Below, piece by piece: positions 41,964 to 53,562 of a stretch of DNA of 64,000 nt. Below the pieces are notes generated by a model. The model was given only the letters and a program-made list of their open reading frames with translations, was not told where the DNA came from and ran no database searches. Source of the DNA: Nannochloropsis oceanica (taxonomy: Eukaryota > Sar > Eustigmatophyceae > Eustigmatales > Monodopsidaceae); the NCBI GenBank assembly GCA_004519485.1, contig CP038131.1, positions 575,001-639,000 of the forward strand. The letters are read 5' to 3'. Made by a program: the position numbers and the translations under genes. The number at the start of each line of letters is the position of its first letter. Position 1 is the stretch's first letter.

Positions 41964-43332
41964 TTAAGCAGCGGCCTTGATCTTTCCCTGCGCCGACGAG
42001 GTCCCCTGTTTTTGCCCTTGCTTCTTGGACAAGGAACGCATCCGGGTTTTGTTCATGGACTTGAATAGCGCTGCGGGCGTGGCCCAGTACTTGTCCATCA
42101 GGGTGCCCAGGACAGCGTGTGCGATGTAAGGATAGGCCATGTCGTACCGTCCCAGCACGGCCAGCGTGTCTTGAACAAGGCGTTGCGCCGAGCAGTTGAG
42201 GAGGCCGGGCGGTTTATTGTACATGCCGGGGGTGGAGACGTAGTAGGGGGTGATGAGCAGGACATCAACGCCCACGTGCTTGGCCTCATGGTGCAGGGAG
42301 CGGGAAAATTCGTTGATGAAGGCCTTGGTGGCTGCGTAGGTGGAGAGGAGGGGAGTGGGGTGGTTCCCCGAGCCCGACGAGACATTGACAATGGCACCCA
42401 TGTGTCTGTATGCGCGATGTAAAGGAGAAGGACAATGAGCGTACGGTGAATGCAATCAGGGATAGAGCGATACCAGGAGATATACATGGGGGAGGAGGAA
42501 GACAGGCTGGTCTGCCTTGGCCCCCCGAGGAGTCTGGCGGAGATTTGCCGAAAAAGAACGACATAAAAAAGCATCTCAACAGTGAATGGGACAAATGTAC
42601 GCTGGCTACACGACCCACTAATCACAATGAACCACGAAGGTTTAGGTCAACAGCACAGGCACCAACCAGAAAACAAAAACAAAATCTCAAAAAAACGTAC
42701 CGTTCAGCCATGAAGGGCAAAATAGCCCGTGTCATGCGCACTGTGCCCTCCACATTCACGCGCACTATGTTTAGAATCTCGCTTTCCGGCAGCTCGTGCA
42801 AAAACTCCGGGATTTCCACGTTGGTCCCCACATTATTCACGAGCATGCCGATCCCGCCCTTCTTGTGCAGCGCCACCGCCACTTCACTCAAGCGTGCATA
42901 AAATGCATCAGCCTCGGCCATGCGGGTAAAGTCGTATGCCAACACTTCCACCTCCACGCCTTCCGGAGCACGCCGGAGAACCTCTTCCCTGGTCTTTTCG
43001 AGCTTGGCCGGCGTGCGACTAATGATCAGCACGTTCATCCCCCGCCCGGCCAGCTCGTGCGCAAACGCTTCACCAATGCCCGAGGTGGCGCCCGTGACGA
43101 TAGCCCACTTTCCATAGCTCCCCACCATGTCTTTGCGTCCACGCGTAAGGCGCTCGGCCACGTAGGATAAGAGCTTGGCAGTGTAGACGCCCGCCGTCAT
43201 CAGCCCCAAGACCCACAAAGGGTGTTCCCAAATGCCAGTGTAAGCTACGATTGGCCCCAGCACGGCCACGAGCGGCAGCGTCACCTTGGCTACAAAGCTC
43301 AGGAGTGCTTTCTCCTTCACGTCGAGTCCCAT
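41964..43332 (-). CDS. Very-long-chain 3-ketoacyl-CoA reductase (KCR/HSD17B12-like)
   Basis: Two exons, 43332-42701 and 42405-41964, give 357 residues; splicing joins FMAER to RHMGAIVNVSSGSG. It is a short-chain dehydrogenase with TGATSGIGEAFAHELAGRG (NADP binding, about 79), LVNNVGTN, VNVSSGSG and YAATKAF (catalytic Ser, Tyr, Lys). The N terminus has two hydrophobic segments for ER anchoring. It matches the HSD17B12/KCR group that reduces 3-ketoacyl-CoA in fatty acid elongation; 17-beta-steroid activity is an alternative reading of the family. The C terminus is Lys/Gln-rich without a KKxx signal. An upstream ATG at 43416 is possible, but the 43332 start gives the expected N terminus. Confidence 0.86.
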
Positions 43333-43754
43333 TTCCCTTTTATCGTCTGCCTGTCTGTGCGGTGTGAGTTGTGCGCGTGGAACGGGAGGCGTCACTGATG
43401 AGTGAGGCGACTTCATGAAGGCAAGGAGCAAGAAGTGGTGCAGCAACAGCCTTGCCCGCTTCCCTGCCCTAACTATGTATATTTCATTTCCGAGTTGTTA
43501 TCATACCGTGTGGAGCACAAGGTGCTTTAGACGTGGTGTCGGGCAGCAAGCCCTTATGATTCAAATTCCAGCGAGCGCGTAATAATGTCAAGGGCGATAC
43601 CGCACGTGAAACATCCTTCACTTGCTCCTCAACAGGCTTGCAACGATTGGGAACCAAGGAGATGGCCATAGGAGCCCAAAAACCTAAATTCAATGCCTTC
43701 CTTATCCTTACCTCAACACACACAGGGCCAGCAAGCTCGGCTTCGGCCACAATC
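43333..43754. promoter_or_regulatory. Divergent region, KCR / aspartate kinase
   Basis: About 420 bases between divergent start codons, likely containing both promoters. No gene seen. Confidence 0.45.
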
Positions 43755-45924
43755 ATGCGCGTGCCACCGCAGACATGCTTACTCGTCCTGCTGGCGATGG
43801 CCGCACACCAATGCGCGCATGCTTTCGTGCCGCACTTCGCCTCCACCAAGGGGGCAGCGCCATCCGTGCATACTTTCATTGGTCCAAGCAGCCGCGAAGG
43901 GCTTTTGGATGCGACAGCAGCCGAAAGTAAAGACCAGAGACGGAAAGGCTGGACCCTCATGGTGGCGCTCCCCACGGCCAGTGTCAAAGTAAGTCTCCGG
44001 GAGGGATTGGGGCGGGGAGGCTACGTTGTGCGGGTAGTAGTATGGCGACACTTGCACAGTAATTGAGCTGCATTAGAGGGTGGATTGAAGGTTTTCATGC
44101 CAAGCATTAAATGTTCCCTGTAGCAGCGGCGACAGGCGGCCTTGCTCCCCACAATCCGTCCGCTAGTATCACCGTCGTTTCCCCTCAAACGACACACACG
44201 AATGTCTTACCCATTTCTACCCGCGCGGGAGCAATTCTGTCCATTTATCATCCACCACCATCCATCCGTACTCCCACCAACTGATTAGTACCTTTGCAAC
44301 GCATGCACACATACCCCCCAGACCGAATCAGCGGCCGTAGCGCCTGCAGCAGGCAATGAGCCCCCCAAGCAAAAGACAACACGCGTCATCATGAAGTTCG
44401 GCGGCAGTTCCCTGGCCAATTCAGAGCGCGTGGACTACGTGGCAAAATTAATCAAATCCCAGATCGAAAAGGGCTTCCGACCCACGGTCGTCTGCTCGGC
44501 CATGGGCAAAACCACCAACAACCTGCTCAACGCCGGGCATTTCGCTTTGGAGGGTAACGTGTACGTGGATTCCCTCCGGACTTTGCATTTGACGACGGCT
44601 CAAGAGTTGGGCATGGGCAATGATACGATTGCTTCGATTGAGGAGCTGCTGGACGAGTTGAAGAATTTGCTGAACGGGGTGTCGTACTTGCGGGAGCTGA
44701 CACCGCGCACACTCGACTATTTGGTGAGAAAATTTTGCGTTTTACGCGTGCTAAATGGGTAGTCATTCTTGGCCTCCGAGCTTATTCTTTCTCATCAAAG
44801 ATATTACTTTATATACTTCGAGACCGCCCCAAATTTGATCTATCATAACACATCCATATCCACCTTTACTCCCCTCCTCCCTGAACCTTCCACAGGTATC
44901 CTTCGGCGAGCGTCTGTCCGTGCGCATCATGGCCGCCCGCCTGAACCAACTCGGCGTACCCGCGCAGCACTTCGAGTCCTGGAATCTTGGGCTGCGGACC
45001 ACGAGCGACTTCGGCAAGGCTGAAATCTTGCCCGAGTGCTACGACACAATCAAAACAGCAATGAAAAAGCTCGACGGCTCAATGGTAGCAGTTGTAACGG
45101 GCTTCATCGGCCATGATCCCGAAGGGCGAATCACCACGCTAGGTCGAGGCGGCTCTGATCTGACGGCATCGACACTGGGTGCGGCGGTGCCGGTGGATGA
45201 AATCCAGGTCTGGAAGGACGTAAATGGCATTATGACAGCTAACCCCAGGGTGGTATCCAATGCTATCCCTGTTCCCTTTGTCTCGTTCGAAGAGGCCTCA
45301 GAACTGGCATATTTTGGAGCCGAAATTCTTCACCCGATTAGTATGGGACCGGCGATGCGGTTCAATATCCCTGTGCGTGTAAAGAACTCTTACAATCCTG
45401 ATCATCCGGGTACTGTCATTTGGGACGAGAATGACAAGACGCAGTTGGTGACGGCGATTACGAGCAAGCGGCATGTGGATCTGGTGGACATCGTCAGTAC
45501 GTGGATGTTGGGGCAGTACGGGTTTTTGAGCCGGGTTTTCAGCATTTTCGAGGAACAGAAGATTTCGGTGGACTGCGTGGCGACCAGTGAGGTGTCTATT
45601 TCTCTTACTCTAGATGCGAAGAAGCACGATGACGACGCAGAGGGCCGTTTGGTTAAAGCTTTGAGTGATGTTGCCGCGGTGACCGTGCACCCGAACCGGG
45701 CCATTGTCTCGCTCATTGCTAATGTGGCTAGGTCATCAGAGGTCCTTTCCATTGTGTTCGATGCCCTCAAAGAGGCTGGAATTCAAGTGGAGATGCTTTC
45801 GCAGGGTGCCAGCAAAGTCAATATCAGCCTCATCGTCAAAGACGAAGATGCAGAGCGTTGCACCCAGATCCTCCACGATCGATTCTTCTACCCCAATGGT
45901 GCGCCTCCGGTTGAAGCCCAGTGA
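43755..45924 (+). CDS. Aspartate kinase, plastid, monofunctional
   Basis: Three exons, 43755-43988, 44322-44723 and 44896-45924, give 554 residues. The signal peptide LLVLLAMAAHQCAHAF ends AHA-F, so plastid import is likely. The kinase domain carries IMKFGGSSLANSE (about 103), SFGERLSVRIMAARL, TTLGRGGSDLTAS (about 295) and ELAYFGAEILHPISM. Two ACT-like regulatory domains follow (LLGQYGFLSRVFSIFEEQKIS and VLSIVFDALKEAGIQVEMLSQG). It makes aspartyl phosphate, the first step to lysine, threonine and methionine. It lacks the homoserine dehydrogenase part of bifunctional enzymes. The ACT domains predict feedback control by lysine or threonine, which the sequence alone cannot tell apart. Confidence 0.93.
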
Positions 45925-46199
45925 GGAAATTCGGTAGGCAAGAGGTATGAGGAAATGTGGGGGGTGGTGCCATTAGAGACGTGTGTAGCGGAGGCATGAC
46001 GTAAAATAAATGAAATATTATGGGTATAATTATTTAAAGAGGGTATGATGACAAGCCTTTTTTTGACACAAGACTACAAGAAAGAAAGATTGAACACGTA
46101 GTAACGGCGGTCTCTCACAAGTTATTCATCATCGCTTATTTATATTGTTCTTCATTTACCTTGCTATTCTTCAATCACGCCCAATGCCACCCCATCTCT

Positions 46200-49100
46200 C
46201 TATGTTGATTCCGCGGTCCCTCCCCCCGGCATCCCCTCCACCGTCTCTTGCTCCTCCATCTTCACCTGGACCTTCGGTTCCATTTTGATAACGGGAATGA
46301 TCACTTCCTCCGCCGCAGCGTCTTGAAGCTTAGCCACGACCTTCTTCAGAACCGCCTCCTTAGGCAAACGCCAATTCTCTACGCGCTTGCTTACAGAGGT
46401 CCAAAGCTCGCCGTGGGTCGGGTCGGCCTCCAGGCACTTCTTCAACACCTGTGCCTTCTCCTCGTCTGAGCCATGCCGCAGCTCAAACGCGAAATAAAAC
46501 GCCCAGGAATCCCCCAAATCTGGATTGAGCTCCACGCTTTGGTTATACCATTTCCGTGCCTTGGCGTACTTCCGGGTTGCCTCGAATAGCCGAGCCACAG
46601 CAACAAACACCAACGGATCGTTAGGGCACTTGCTCAACGCTTCCTGTGACTTACTCTTCTGCTGCGGGCGCGGGGAGTGAATGATCTCCTCAGCCCAAAG
46701 CAAGCCAGAATCGGGGATTTCCTGCAAGGCCTTAGCCATGAGCGAGGCCACCAGCTTCTCGTTCCCTGCACGCCGTTCCAAACGCACCGCCTCCACCCAC
46801 AGCTCCGGATTCCGAGGATTCCGCAGCCGACCCAGTTCAAACATTGACCTTGCCTTAGTAAAACCATGCACACGCTCCTCGAGCCGACCTGCCAGGCGCC
46901 AAAGTGGAACACTGTGGGGGCATCGGCGCAGCCCCTTCTGGTAGTACGCCCTTGCCCGCTCCGGTTCTTGCAGGACTTCATCACAGGCTTGCCCTGCCAT
47001 CATATACAGCTTTGCAAAATCTGGGAACTTGGCCACAGCCTCTTCAAGCAACACCAACTCAGTCGGCACTTCGCCCAATTCTCTCTCCAGTTTGGCCGAC
47101 TTGAGCCAAACTCTTTCGGTGGACACCCGCTGCCGAGCCTTGCTAAGCAAGATGCGTGCGCGTTCGTACTCGCTGTTCTCCCACTCTAGCTTTACAGCTG
47201 CCAGCCAGATGGCCTCCGAATCCGGATTCGCCTTGAACGCCTCCGTAAGTAGGGCACGAGCAGCCGGCACGTCGCCCTGCAGCCACTTCTCCTTGGCAGC
47301 ACGCAGCCACAGGCTCTCAGCTTGCGGGCAGTATGTAACGGCCTTCTTGAGCATCTGCTCCAGCGCCTCAGGCGTGCCGTGCACTTTCTCCAAGTCGCAG
47401 GCCTTGGACCACAAAGGCCTCTTTCCCGGAAATGTTTGCAAAGCGAAAGCCAGAATAGCACGGGCTGTCTCCACCGCCCCCCGCTGCAAGGCACTCTCCG
47501 CATCATCCGTCCAGGTCCGGTACCGATCTTCGTCCTCCACCCCCATATGAATGGTGGCGCGGACGATTGCCTGGCATGTCAACGGCGAGCCGGCCCGCTC
47601 GCAGGCCTCGGCCTCGCGGAGCCAATGCTCCCGGTCCATCACCACGGACTGCTGCCGCAAAATGCTAAGAGCCATGTTGATAATCTTCTCGACGTTGTCC
47701 CCCTTCTGGTGGGCCTCCTCCAGTTTGGCAGCCGTGATCCATATAGCCCCTTCCGTAGGCAATTCCTTTAATGCTCGATTTAGCACGTTTTTGGCCTTCT
47801 CGTATGTTTCAAGGCGAGCCAATGCCAACCACATATCAACCGAGTGCGGCACGCACTCCACTGCCCGCTCAAGCATGATTCGTGCGTCCTCCTCCTCCTC
47901 CAGCATTATGGCTGTCTTCCACAACTTCACACTCTTAGGTAGATACTCCAACGCCCGTCGCAACACCACCTTCTTCCCTGCTTCGGTCGGCTCAAGATCT
48001 GCCGCCCGCAACCACACCTTCACCGACTGAGGCAAATGCCTAACAGCATCTGCCAAAATGGTCCGGGCGTTTTCAGCGCTGTACAAACGGGCAGCTTCCA
48101 ACCAGACGTCTTCGCTCTCCGGGCAGGCCTCACAGCCTTCCTTGATGATTTTCCGGGCAGCGACTATCTTGCCAGCTTGTTCCTCAACACGAGCACGGGC
48201 CACCCAGCCGGGAGCGTGCTTGGGATTGGTGTCAGTAAGGGAGACGAGGAGGAGGCGAGCGCGCTTGATATCGCCTACTTCAGAGTCGGTGTTAATTTTG
48301 AGGCTGTTCAAATCGGTAAGGTATCCTTTGGGGTCCACCACGGTCTGTCCCGAGACGGAGTCGGAAATTTTATCGAGCTTGATCGAGAGCACTGTTTCAC
48401 GTGCTTGAGAGAGGCCCGCGATGCTTGAGCTCCCCCCTGCTGACATGGGGGTTTGTAGCCCCGTGCGAGGGTCGATGGGGGCCGTTGCGCCCACCAAGGC
48501 GGCACGTTGCGATTCAATCAGATGGTCGGGCGCGGGGGTGAAAACTTCTTGCCGCTTGCGTTGCTTGTATTTGAGGCTTTGGTCACCGACATCGGGGATG
48601 CTCATCCATTCTTCTACTGAGACGTTACCCAGGTCGGCTTTTAGATCTGTAAATTGGTCGCCGGCTTTCGGCCGTTCGGCACGGGCTTTTTTAAGAGTCT
48701 CGAGGAGCTGTTCTTCCCGCCTGAGGGACAAGGAGGGGAGGGGAGGGGAGGGGAGGAGGGGAAGGATTAGATTATGATGCATAAGTCAATTGTATCCGGT
48801 TGTTCAGTCGCGCTGCCACACTCTAGACACACGTACCTTCGCTTTCGTCGCGCATCCATGCGGTCGTCAATAGCCTGGTAGATCTTGTCTGCCTCTCGAT
48901 CGTCGTCCTCATACGGCGAGTCTCCACCAAAGAGCTGTGTCGGTAGGAAGAGGGAAAAGACAAAAAGAATGAAGAAATTGGATTTGTGGCTGACCGTGTC
49001 ATGATTCACGAAGGCCATATGTGCACGTACCGCTCCGCCGTAGCCCGAAAAATCGTCGTAGTTGGACTCGCTGTAGTCTCCCTTGTCGCGGTCGCCTTCG

Positions 49101-49583
49101 TCGCGTGGCAAGCCCCCTTCTGACTGCAAGCGAGCCAAGTCGCCCATCCCCCTGCCTCGACCCGCGACATAGCCTATATGTTTACGACGGGAAAGAAAAG
49201 AACAGTAAAATTGTAAATCAAAGGAAAGTAATATCGGATGAATGGAAGTAGATGCAAGGGATTCTTGCCCATGGAGAATGATAAGACAATCTCGACGCAA
49301 CATACCAGGTGGTGCTTGCCCGAAATTGACCTCGGGAGCCGCGCTTCTGGCTGGCCCAATATCAGAGCGAGTGGTGAAACCGATTGCCCCTCGGCCAAAT
49401 CCTGCCTGGTAGCCCGTAGGCGCTCCCTGTGGATGGTGTGGCATGTTAGAGACATGGTCGCGACCTGCGGCCTCTCCATCCCTCCCTCCCTTTATCCCAC
49501 CCTCCTCCCCTCCCGCATCACTCAAATTGCCGCGCACGTACCTTATCATACGTCTTCAATCGCTGTACACCGCGCCCACTCAT
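46200..49583 (-). CDS. PRPF6: Pre-mRNA-processing factor 6 (Prp6), U4/U6.U5 tri-snRNP
   Basis: Five exons, 49583-49542, 49426-49306, 49173-49031, 48934-48837 and 48720-46200, give 974 residues. The short 5' exons rebuild the conserved Prp6 N-terminus: FGRGAIGFTTRSDIGPAR, then NYDDFSGYGGALFGG, SPYEDDDREADKIYQAIDDR and LKADLGNVSVEEWMSIPDVG. The large exon is made of HAT/TPR-like repeats (for example CEACPESEDVWLEAARLYS and ALEYLPKSVKLWKTAIMLEE). Prp6 bridges U5 and U4/U6 snRNPs in the spliceosome. Length fits the family. The start lies 324 bases from the divergent METTL1 start. The stop is 275 bases from the aspartate kinase stop. Confidence 0.93.
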
Positions 49584-49907
49584 GCTGCCCCCGTACTTGC
49601 TGGAACCTGTGTGGGCGCGGGGTTTGCATGAGAGAAGATGAAGCAAGAACGGGCACCATCATCAACGATGCCGTTGCTCTCGCCGATGAGCGGAGGCCTA
49701 CCAAGCCCTAGTAATTTCTACGCATTGTTGATACACACCACAAACTATCACACCGAATTAAAGGAGAACTTGTGCTCTAGTTGTAATAACCTCCCCACAC
49801 CTCCCAACTTACTATCATTCTACCATCCAGAGCCACCACCAACATCAGCACCACCAATTGCAGCAGCAGCCACAGCAGCCGCAGCAGCCACAGCAGCCAC
49901 AGCAGCC
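49584..49907. promoter_or_regulatory. Divergent region, PRPF6 / METTL1, with CAG-rich end
   Basis: 324 bases between divergent starts. The last 50 bases (49858-49907) are an interrupted CAG/CCA repeat directly before the METTL1 ATG. The same frame is open upstream to an ATG at 49638, so this could also encode an alanine-rich N-terminal extension. Confidence 0.5.
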
Positions 49908-50810
49908 ATGTCTGACACTCAACACAATGGAGGAGACGCCGGGGCCAGTAGCAGCAATGATAGCGGCGGGAATAAGAAAAGGCCTTGGGTGCCACCCAAG
50001 TTTGTGCAGGAGGCGCTGGGTCACTTGCCAATTGTTGAGGACGGACAACATCCCCAGAAGCGTTTTTATCGTTCCCGCGCGCATTGTAACCCCTTATCCC
50101 ACAACGATGCCTTCGAGTATCCTCCCAACCCTGGTGCAATGGATTGGTGCCCGCTCTACCCCGCCCTTGCCAACCCCACTGTGCGCTTCTTGGATGTTGG
50201 CTGCGGGTTCGGCGGCCTGACAGTGGCGCTCTCAACTCTCTTCCCCGAAAAAGTGGTTTTGGCCTTAGAAATCCGAGCCAAGGTGTGCGAATTTGTGCGT
50301 CTCCGCATTCAGGAAATGCGGAAGGAGTCCCCCCCCCGGGCTGAGAACGCCAACGTCCTCAAAACCAACGCCATGAAATACCTTCCCCACTTCTTTCACA
50401 AAGGCCAACTCGAGAAGATTTTCTTCTGCTTCCCCGATCCACATTTCAAAGCCAAGAACCACCGGCGCCGGATTATCAGTGAGCGATTGCTGACTGAGTA
50501 TGCCTATTTGCTCGCGGAAGGCGGACTTCTTTACGCCATCACCGACGTGGAAGAGCTCCACCATTGGCATGTGGCCAAGCTTACGGAACACGCTAGCTTC
50601 GAGCGGATTCCTGACGAGCGATTGGTAGGGGACGTCACGGTTGCAGCAATTACCAACGAGACGGAGGAAGGCAAGAAGGTAGAGCGCGCGAAGGGCAAGA
50701 AATTTTTGTGCGTCTTTCGAAGACGCCCTGACGCGGTGGTGATCCAGGAAATGAAGCAGAGCTGGCCGGAGTGGACAGGAGAGAACGAAGAGAAGGAAGA
50801 GGAAGAATAG
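49908..50810 (+). CDS. METTL1: tRNA (guanine-N7)-methyltransferase, METTL1/Trm8
   Basis: A single exon of 300 residues from the ATG at 49908. Conserved blocks are KRFYRSRAHCNPLSHNDAFEYP, FLDVGCGFGGLTVALSTLFP (SAM site, about 96), LALEIRAKV, NAMKYLPHFFHKGQ, IFFCFPDPHFKAKNHRRRII (about 174) and LLYAITDVEELHHWH. It makes m7G46 in tRNA together with a WD-repeat partner (Trm82/WDR4), which is not in this window. Length from 49908 matches the usual 270-300 residues. Starting at 49638 would add about 90 low-complexity residues and is less likely. An AATAAA follows the stop near 50875. Confidence 0.93.
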   Translation: MSDTQHNGGDAGASSSNDSGGNKKRPWVPPKFVQEALGHLPIVEDGQHPQKRFYRSRAHCNPLSHNDAFEYPPNPGAMDWCPLYPALANPTVRFLDVGCGFGGLTVALSTLFPEKVVLALEIRAKVCEFVRLRIQEMRKESPPRAENANVLKTNAMKYLPHFFHKGQLEKIFFCFPDPHFKAKNHRRRIISERLLTEYAYLLAEGGLLYAITDVEELHHWHVAKLTEHASFERIPDERLVGDVTVAAITNETEEGKKVERAKGKKFLCVFRRRPDAVVIQEMKQSWPEWTGENEEKEEEE

Positions 50811-51200
50811 AGACACATCAAGTGCACCTTTGCAAGGAGGAAGTCAAGCAAACAAAAAGGAAACAAGACTGAAATAAATATTATTGAACCATCTTAATGG
50901 CTTCTGGGCGCGGAATCAAACTTTCAAGTTCGGCAGTTGTTGTTCATGGTTTGACTTCCCTTTCTCTTTTGGTGATTCGGTTTGCAAAGGGGTATGACTT
51001 GCGCACAGTACGAACACGCACAGATGAGCCACAATCACAATCACACCAGAACATGAGCACTCACACACAACCACACCCACACGCACATCCACACACCCGC
51101 ACACCCAAAATCATGCGGATACTTTGTGTTTCTTCTTTCCCCCTTTCTACTCTGAACACCCTCCTCACTCCCTCCCTCACTCTCGTCCTTCCCCGTCCCC
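50811..51200. other. Convergent intergenic region, METTL1 / HisG
   Basis: About 390 bases between opposing stop codons, with a run of CA-rich dinucleotide repeats around 51040-51110. No gene seen. Confidence 0.5.
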
Positions 51201-52355
51201 TTACATCCGAGAATTCGAAATGGGAAACAAGAGGATATCCGTCGCCCCCGCATCATGCAATTGGTCCATCTTGGCGCTGCTCTCTTTCCGTTTCACCAAC
51301 GACTGCACCGCCACCCAGCTGTCTTCTTCCAACGTGCTGACGGTGGGGGATCTCTTACCTGGAGTGATGGCCAAGGCTTGTGTTAAACTCTCCCGGCGAA
51401 CGTTGTAAGAAATCATCATGTACTGAGTAGCAGTAATATAACCCTCGATCCGCTTCAGAATTAGCGAGATCAAGTCTTGGTGAGTCGAGTTGGGATTGGC
51501 GATAAGGACGGCCTGGGAGACCATCACTTCGGCAACGACGTCTAAACCAGCAGCTTTCATTGTGGTGCCTGTTTCGACCAGATCCACCACAGCATCCGCC
51601 AGTCCAAGACCACAGGCCGCTTCTACGGACCCCGACACAGTGCGCACCTCTATTTTGTGTAGGCGGAGGGAAAAAGATGGTGAGTTTTCTGCTCAATCAC
51701 GATGACAGAAACACTCTCATTCCCTCTCTTCTCTCCACCCCCTGCATCCCGCCCTTATTCACGTACTTGTATGGTTCCCCGTTTCTTCATCAAATTTATC
51801 AAAAAATGCCCGGGTCAACGCCGGGAAACTCGTCACAATGCGCCCACCACTCAGCTCCCTCGCTCCCGTGTGATTATTTTTCACCGGCGCCTGCAGGGAG
51901 AGGGAGCACTTCCCAAACCCTAACTCTAGCAGCTCGACAATATGACAATCCGGGCTATCCAACCGCGTTTCCATCAAAATATCCTGACCCGTAATGCCCA
52001 TGTCTACATTGCCTTCGCCTACATATGCAGCGATATCAGCGGCAGGCAAGAAGACTAAAGTCACGGGCAACCCCGTGCAGACTGCGACATCCACCCGGTC
52101 AGGACGACGGTATTCCAATCCGGCTCCATCCAAAAGCTTGGTGACCTTTTCGTTGAGTCGGCCCTTCTTGGGGATTCCTATAAGGATGTTGGCGGGCTCG
52201 AGGGTGCCGGCGTTGGAGGGGAGAGACTGTCCAGGGGGTGGAGTAAGAGGAGAAGTGAGCGAGGACGAAATTGATGCGTGCAGGATAGGTAGTGCGATTG
52301 AGAGCAGAGCACAGAAAGCAAGACGGATGACGGTAGCGTACGGGCCTATTGACAT
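51201..52355 (-). CDS. hisG: ATP phosphoribosyltransferase (HisG), plastid
   Basis: Two exons, 52355-51767 and 51649-51201, give 345 residues; splicing joins NHT to KVRTVSGSVEAA. The N-terminal hydrophobic segment (LAFCALLSIALPILHAS) is a signal peptide, so plastid import is likely, as for other algal histidine enzymes. Conserved parts are ILIGIPKKGRLNEKVTKLL, VGEGNVDMGITGQDIL, SGSVEAACGLGLADAVVDLV and a C-terminal regulatory region. It condenses ATP and PRPP, the first step of histidine synthesis. The C-terminal domain is present, so this is the long, feedback-regulated form. The 117-base intron is a multiple of three but contains a stop. Confidence 0.91.
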
Positions 52356-53562
52356 TTGAGTTGGTGGCTACGTCGCGTCGCAGTGGCGGCTCCGCCCGAC
52401 CTCCCCATGTGCGTGGGGGGGGGAGAGGATTGCCATTGTAGGGAGGCTGGGATGGAAAGGTATAGGGTCATGCCGGTGAAGGCACTTTCTAATTTGCCTT
52501 CTCAAGCATGAAGGTTGGGCTGCGTTTGATCCCACGAAGCTGCAGAACTTGTCACCCTCTCCCACGCTCTACCCTCTTTCCACCACACGCCCTCCGTGCT
52601 TACCATGGTTTGCGATGTTATTGTTCTCTACGGGACGATGGACGGACCGGGCGTAGCTACGGTCTTGAGACGATGACGCTTTCTATTTCTGGCTTCTATG
52701 CCTCTCGGCGCACTGTTGGTATGTGTCTGATGCATGTATGGGGACAAGATAAGTAGCGGCTCGATCCGGTATGTGTGGTCGATGGCGAGAAGTCGATCAC
52801 ATGCGTGTTTCTCGTTCCTCGCCTCACCCATCCGCCACCCACACCCAACCAACGACCAAGGCCACATAGCCACCCCACAAAGGGCCACACAAACGCACGC
52901 AATTGTTCACATCTAACACGCACACTACAAGCTACCCCATAAATCCCAGCCATTTCCCTAAAGAGCTGACGACAAGGGTGTCTTCAGAGACGGGCTGATG
53001 AATGAGACAAATCGGAACATACCGATTCATACTGCTGTTCGATTCACTATGGTCGAGAAGGGGTATACATGCGGCAGAACTACGCAAGCCCCTTGATTTT
53101 TCAATGTCGCGAAACCTGAGCGTCCTGTCCATGGGTTTGTGATGCTCTGCACGGTACAGTGTTGGCCTGCTTCGGCACGCGCCATAAAAAGCCCTCCCCG
53201 AGAGCGGTGCACACTAATGTAATGCGTCAATTCAAGGAGGAGGGCTTGGTGGAGCCCGGGTCGAAACGCTGCTGGTAGGCAGGGGCTGGTGACAAGACGG
53301 ATCTCACACTCAGCATTGGGGGTTTTGTACCAGAGGCAGGTCTGCTGCTAGTGAAAAGCGTGGCTGAGCGAAGAAGGAGAGATGGGAAACAACCTAAACT
53401 ATCGCGGTGCCGCACAAGGCAAGACCACGTCCTCACTTTAACACCCATTCCATATCTCACTATCTCTCTACAGGGCCAGCTTGGTTTAGCCCTGCTTCCT
53501 TCACGTGCGCCCTCCCTCTTCATCCCTTCCCCGACATCACTTCTCTCCAGCGGCACCAGCAG
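52356..53562. promoter_or_regulatory. Long divergent region, HisG / methyltransferase-TPR
   Basis: About 1.2 kb between divergent starts. Several short frames exist but none has a domain or a coding pattern. CA-rich stretches lie at 52790-52900. It should contain both promoters, and an unannotated non-coding RNA cannot be excluded. Confidence 0.35.

Noticed and set aside
53027-53230. Possible tRNA-like element with a GTTCGATTC match near 53035
   Set aside because: I could not find matching acceptor and anticodon stems at the right spacing on either strand.
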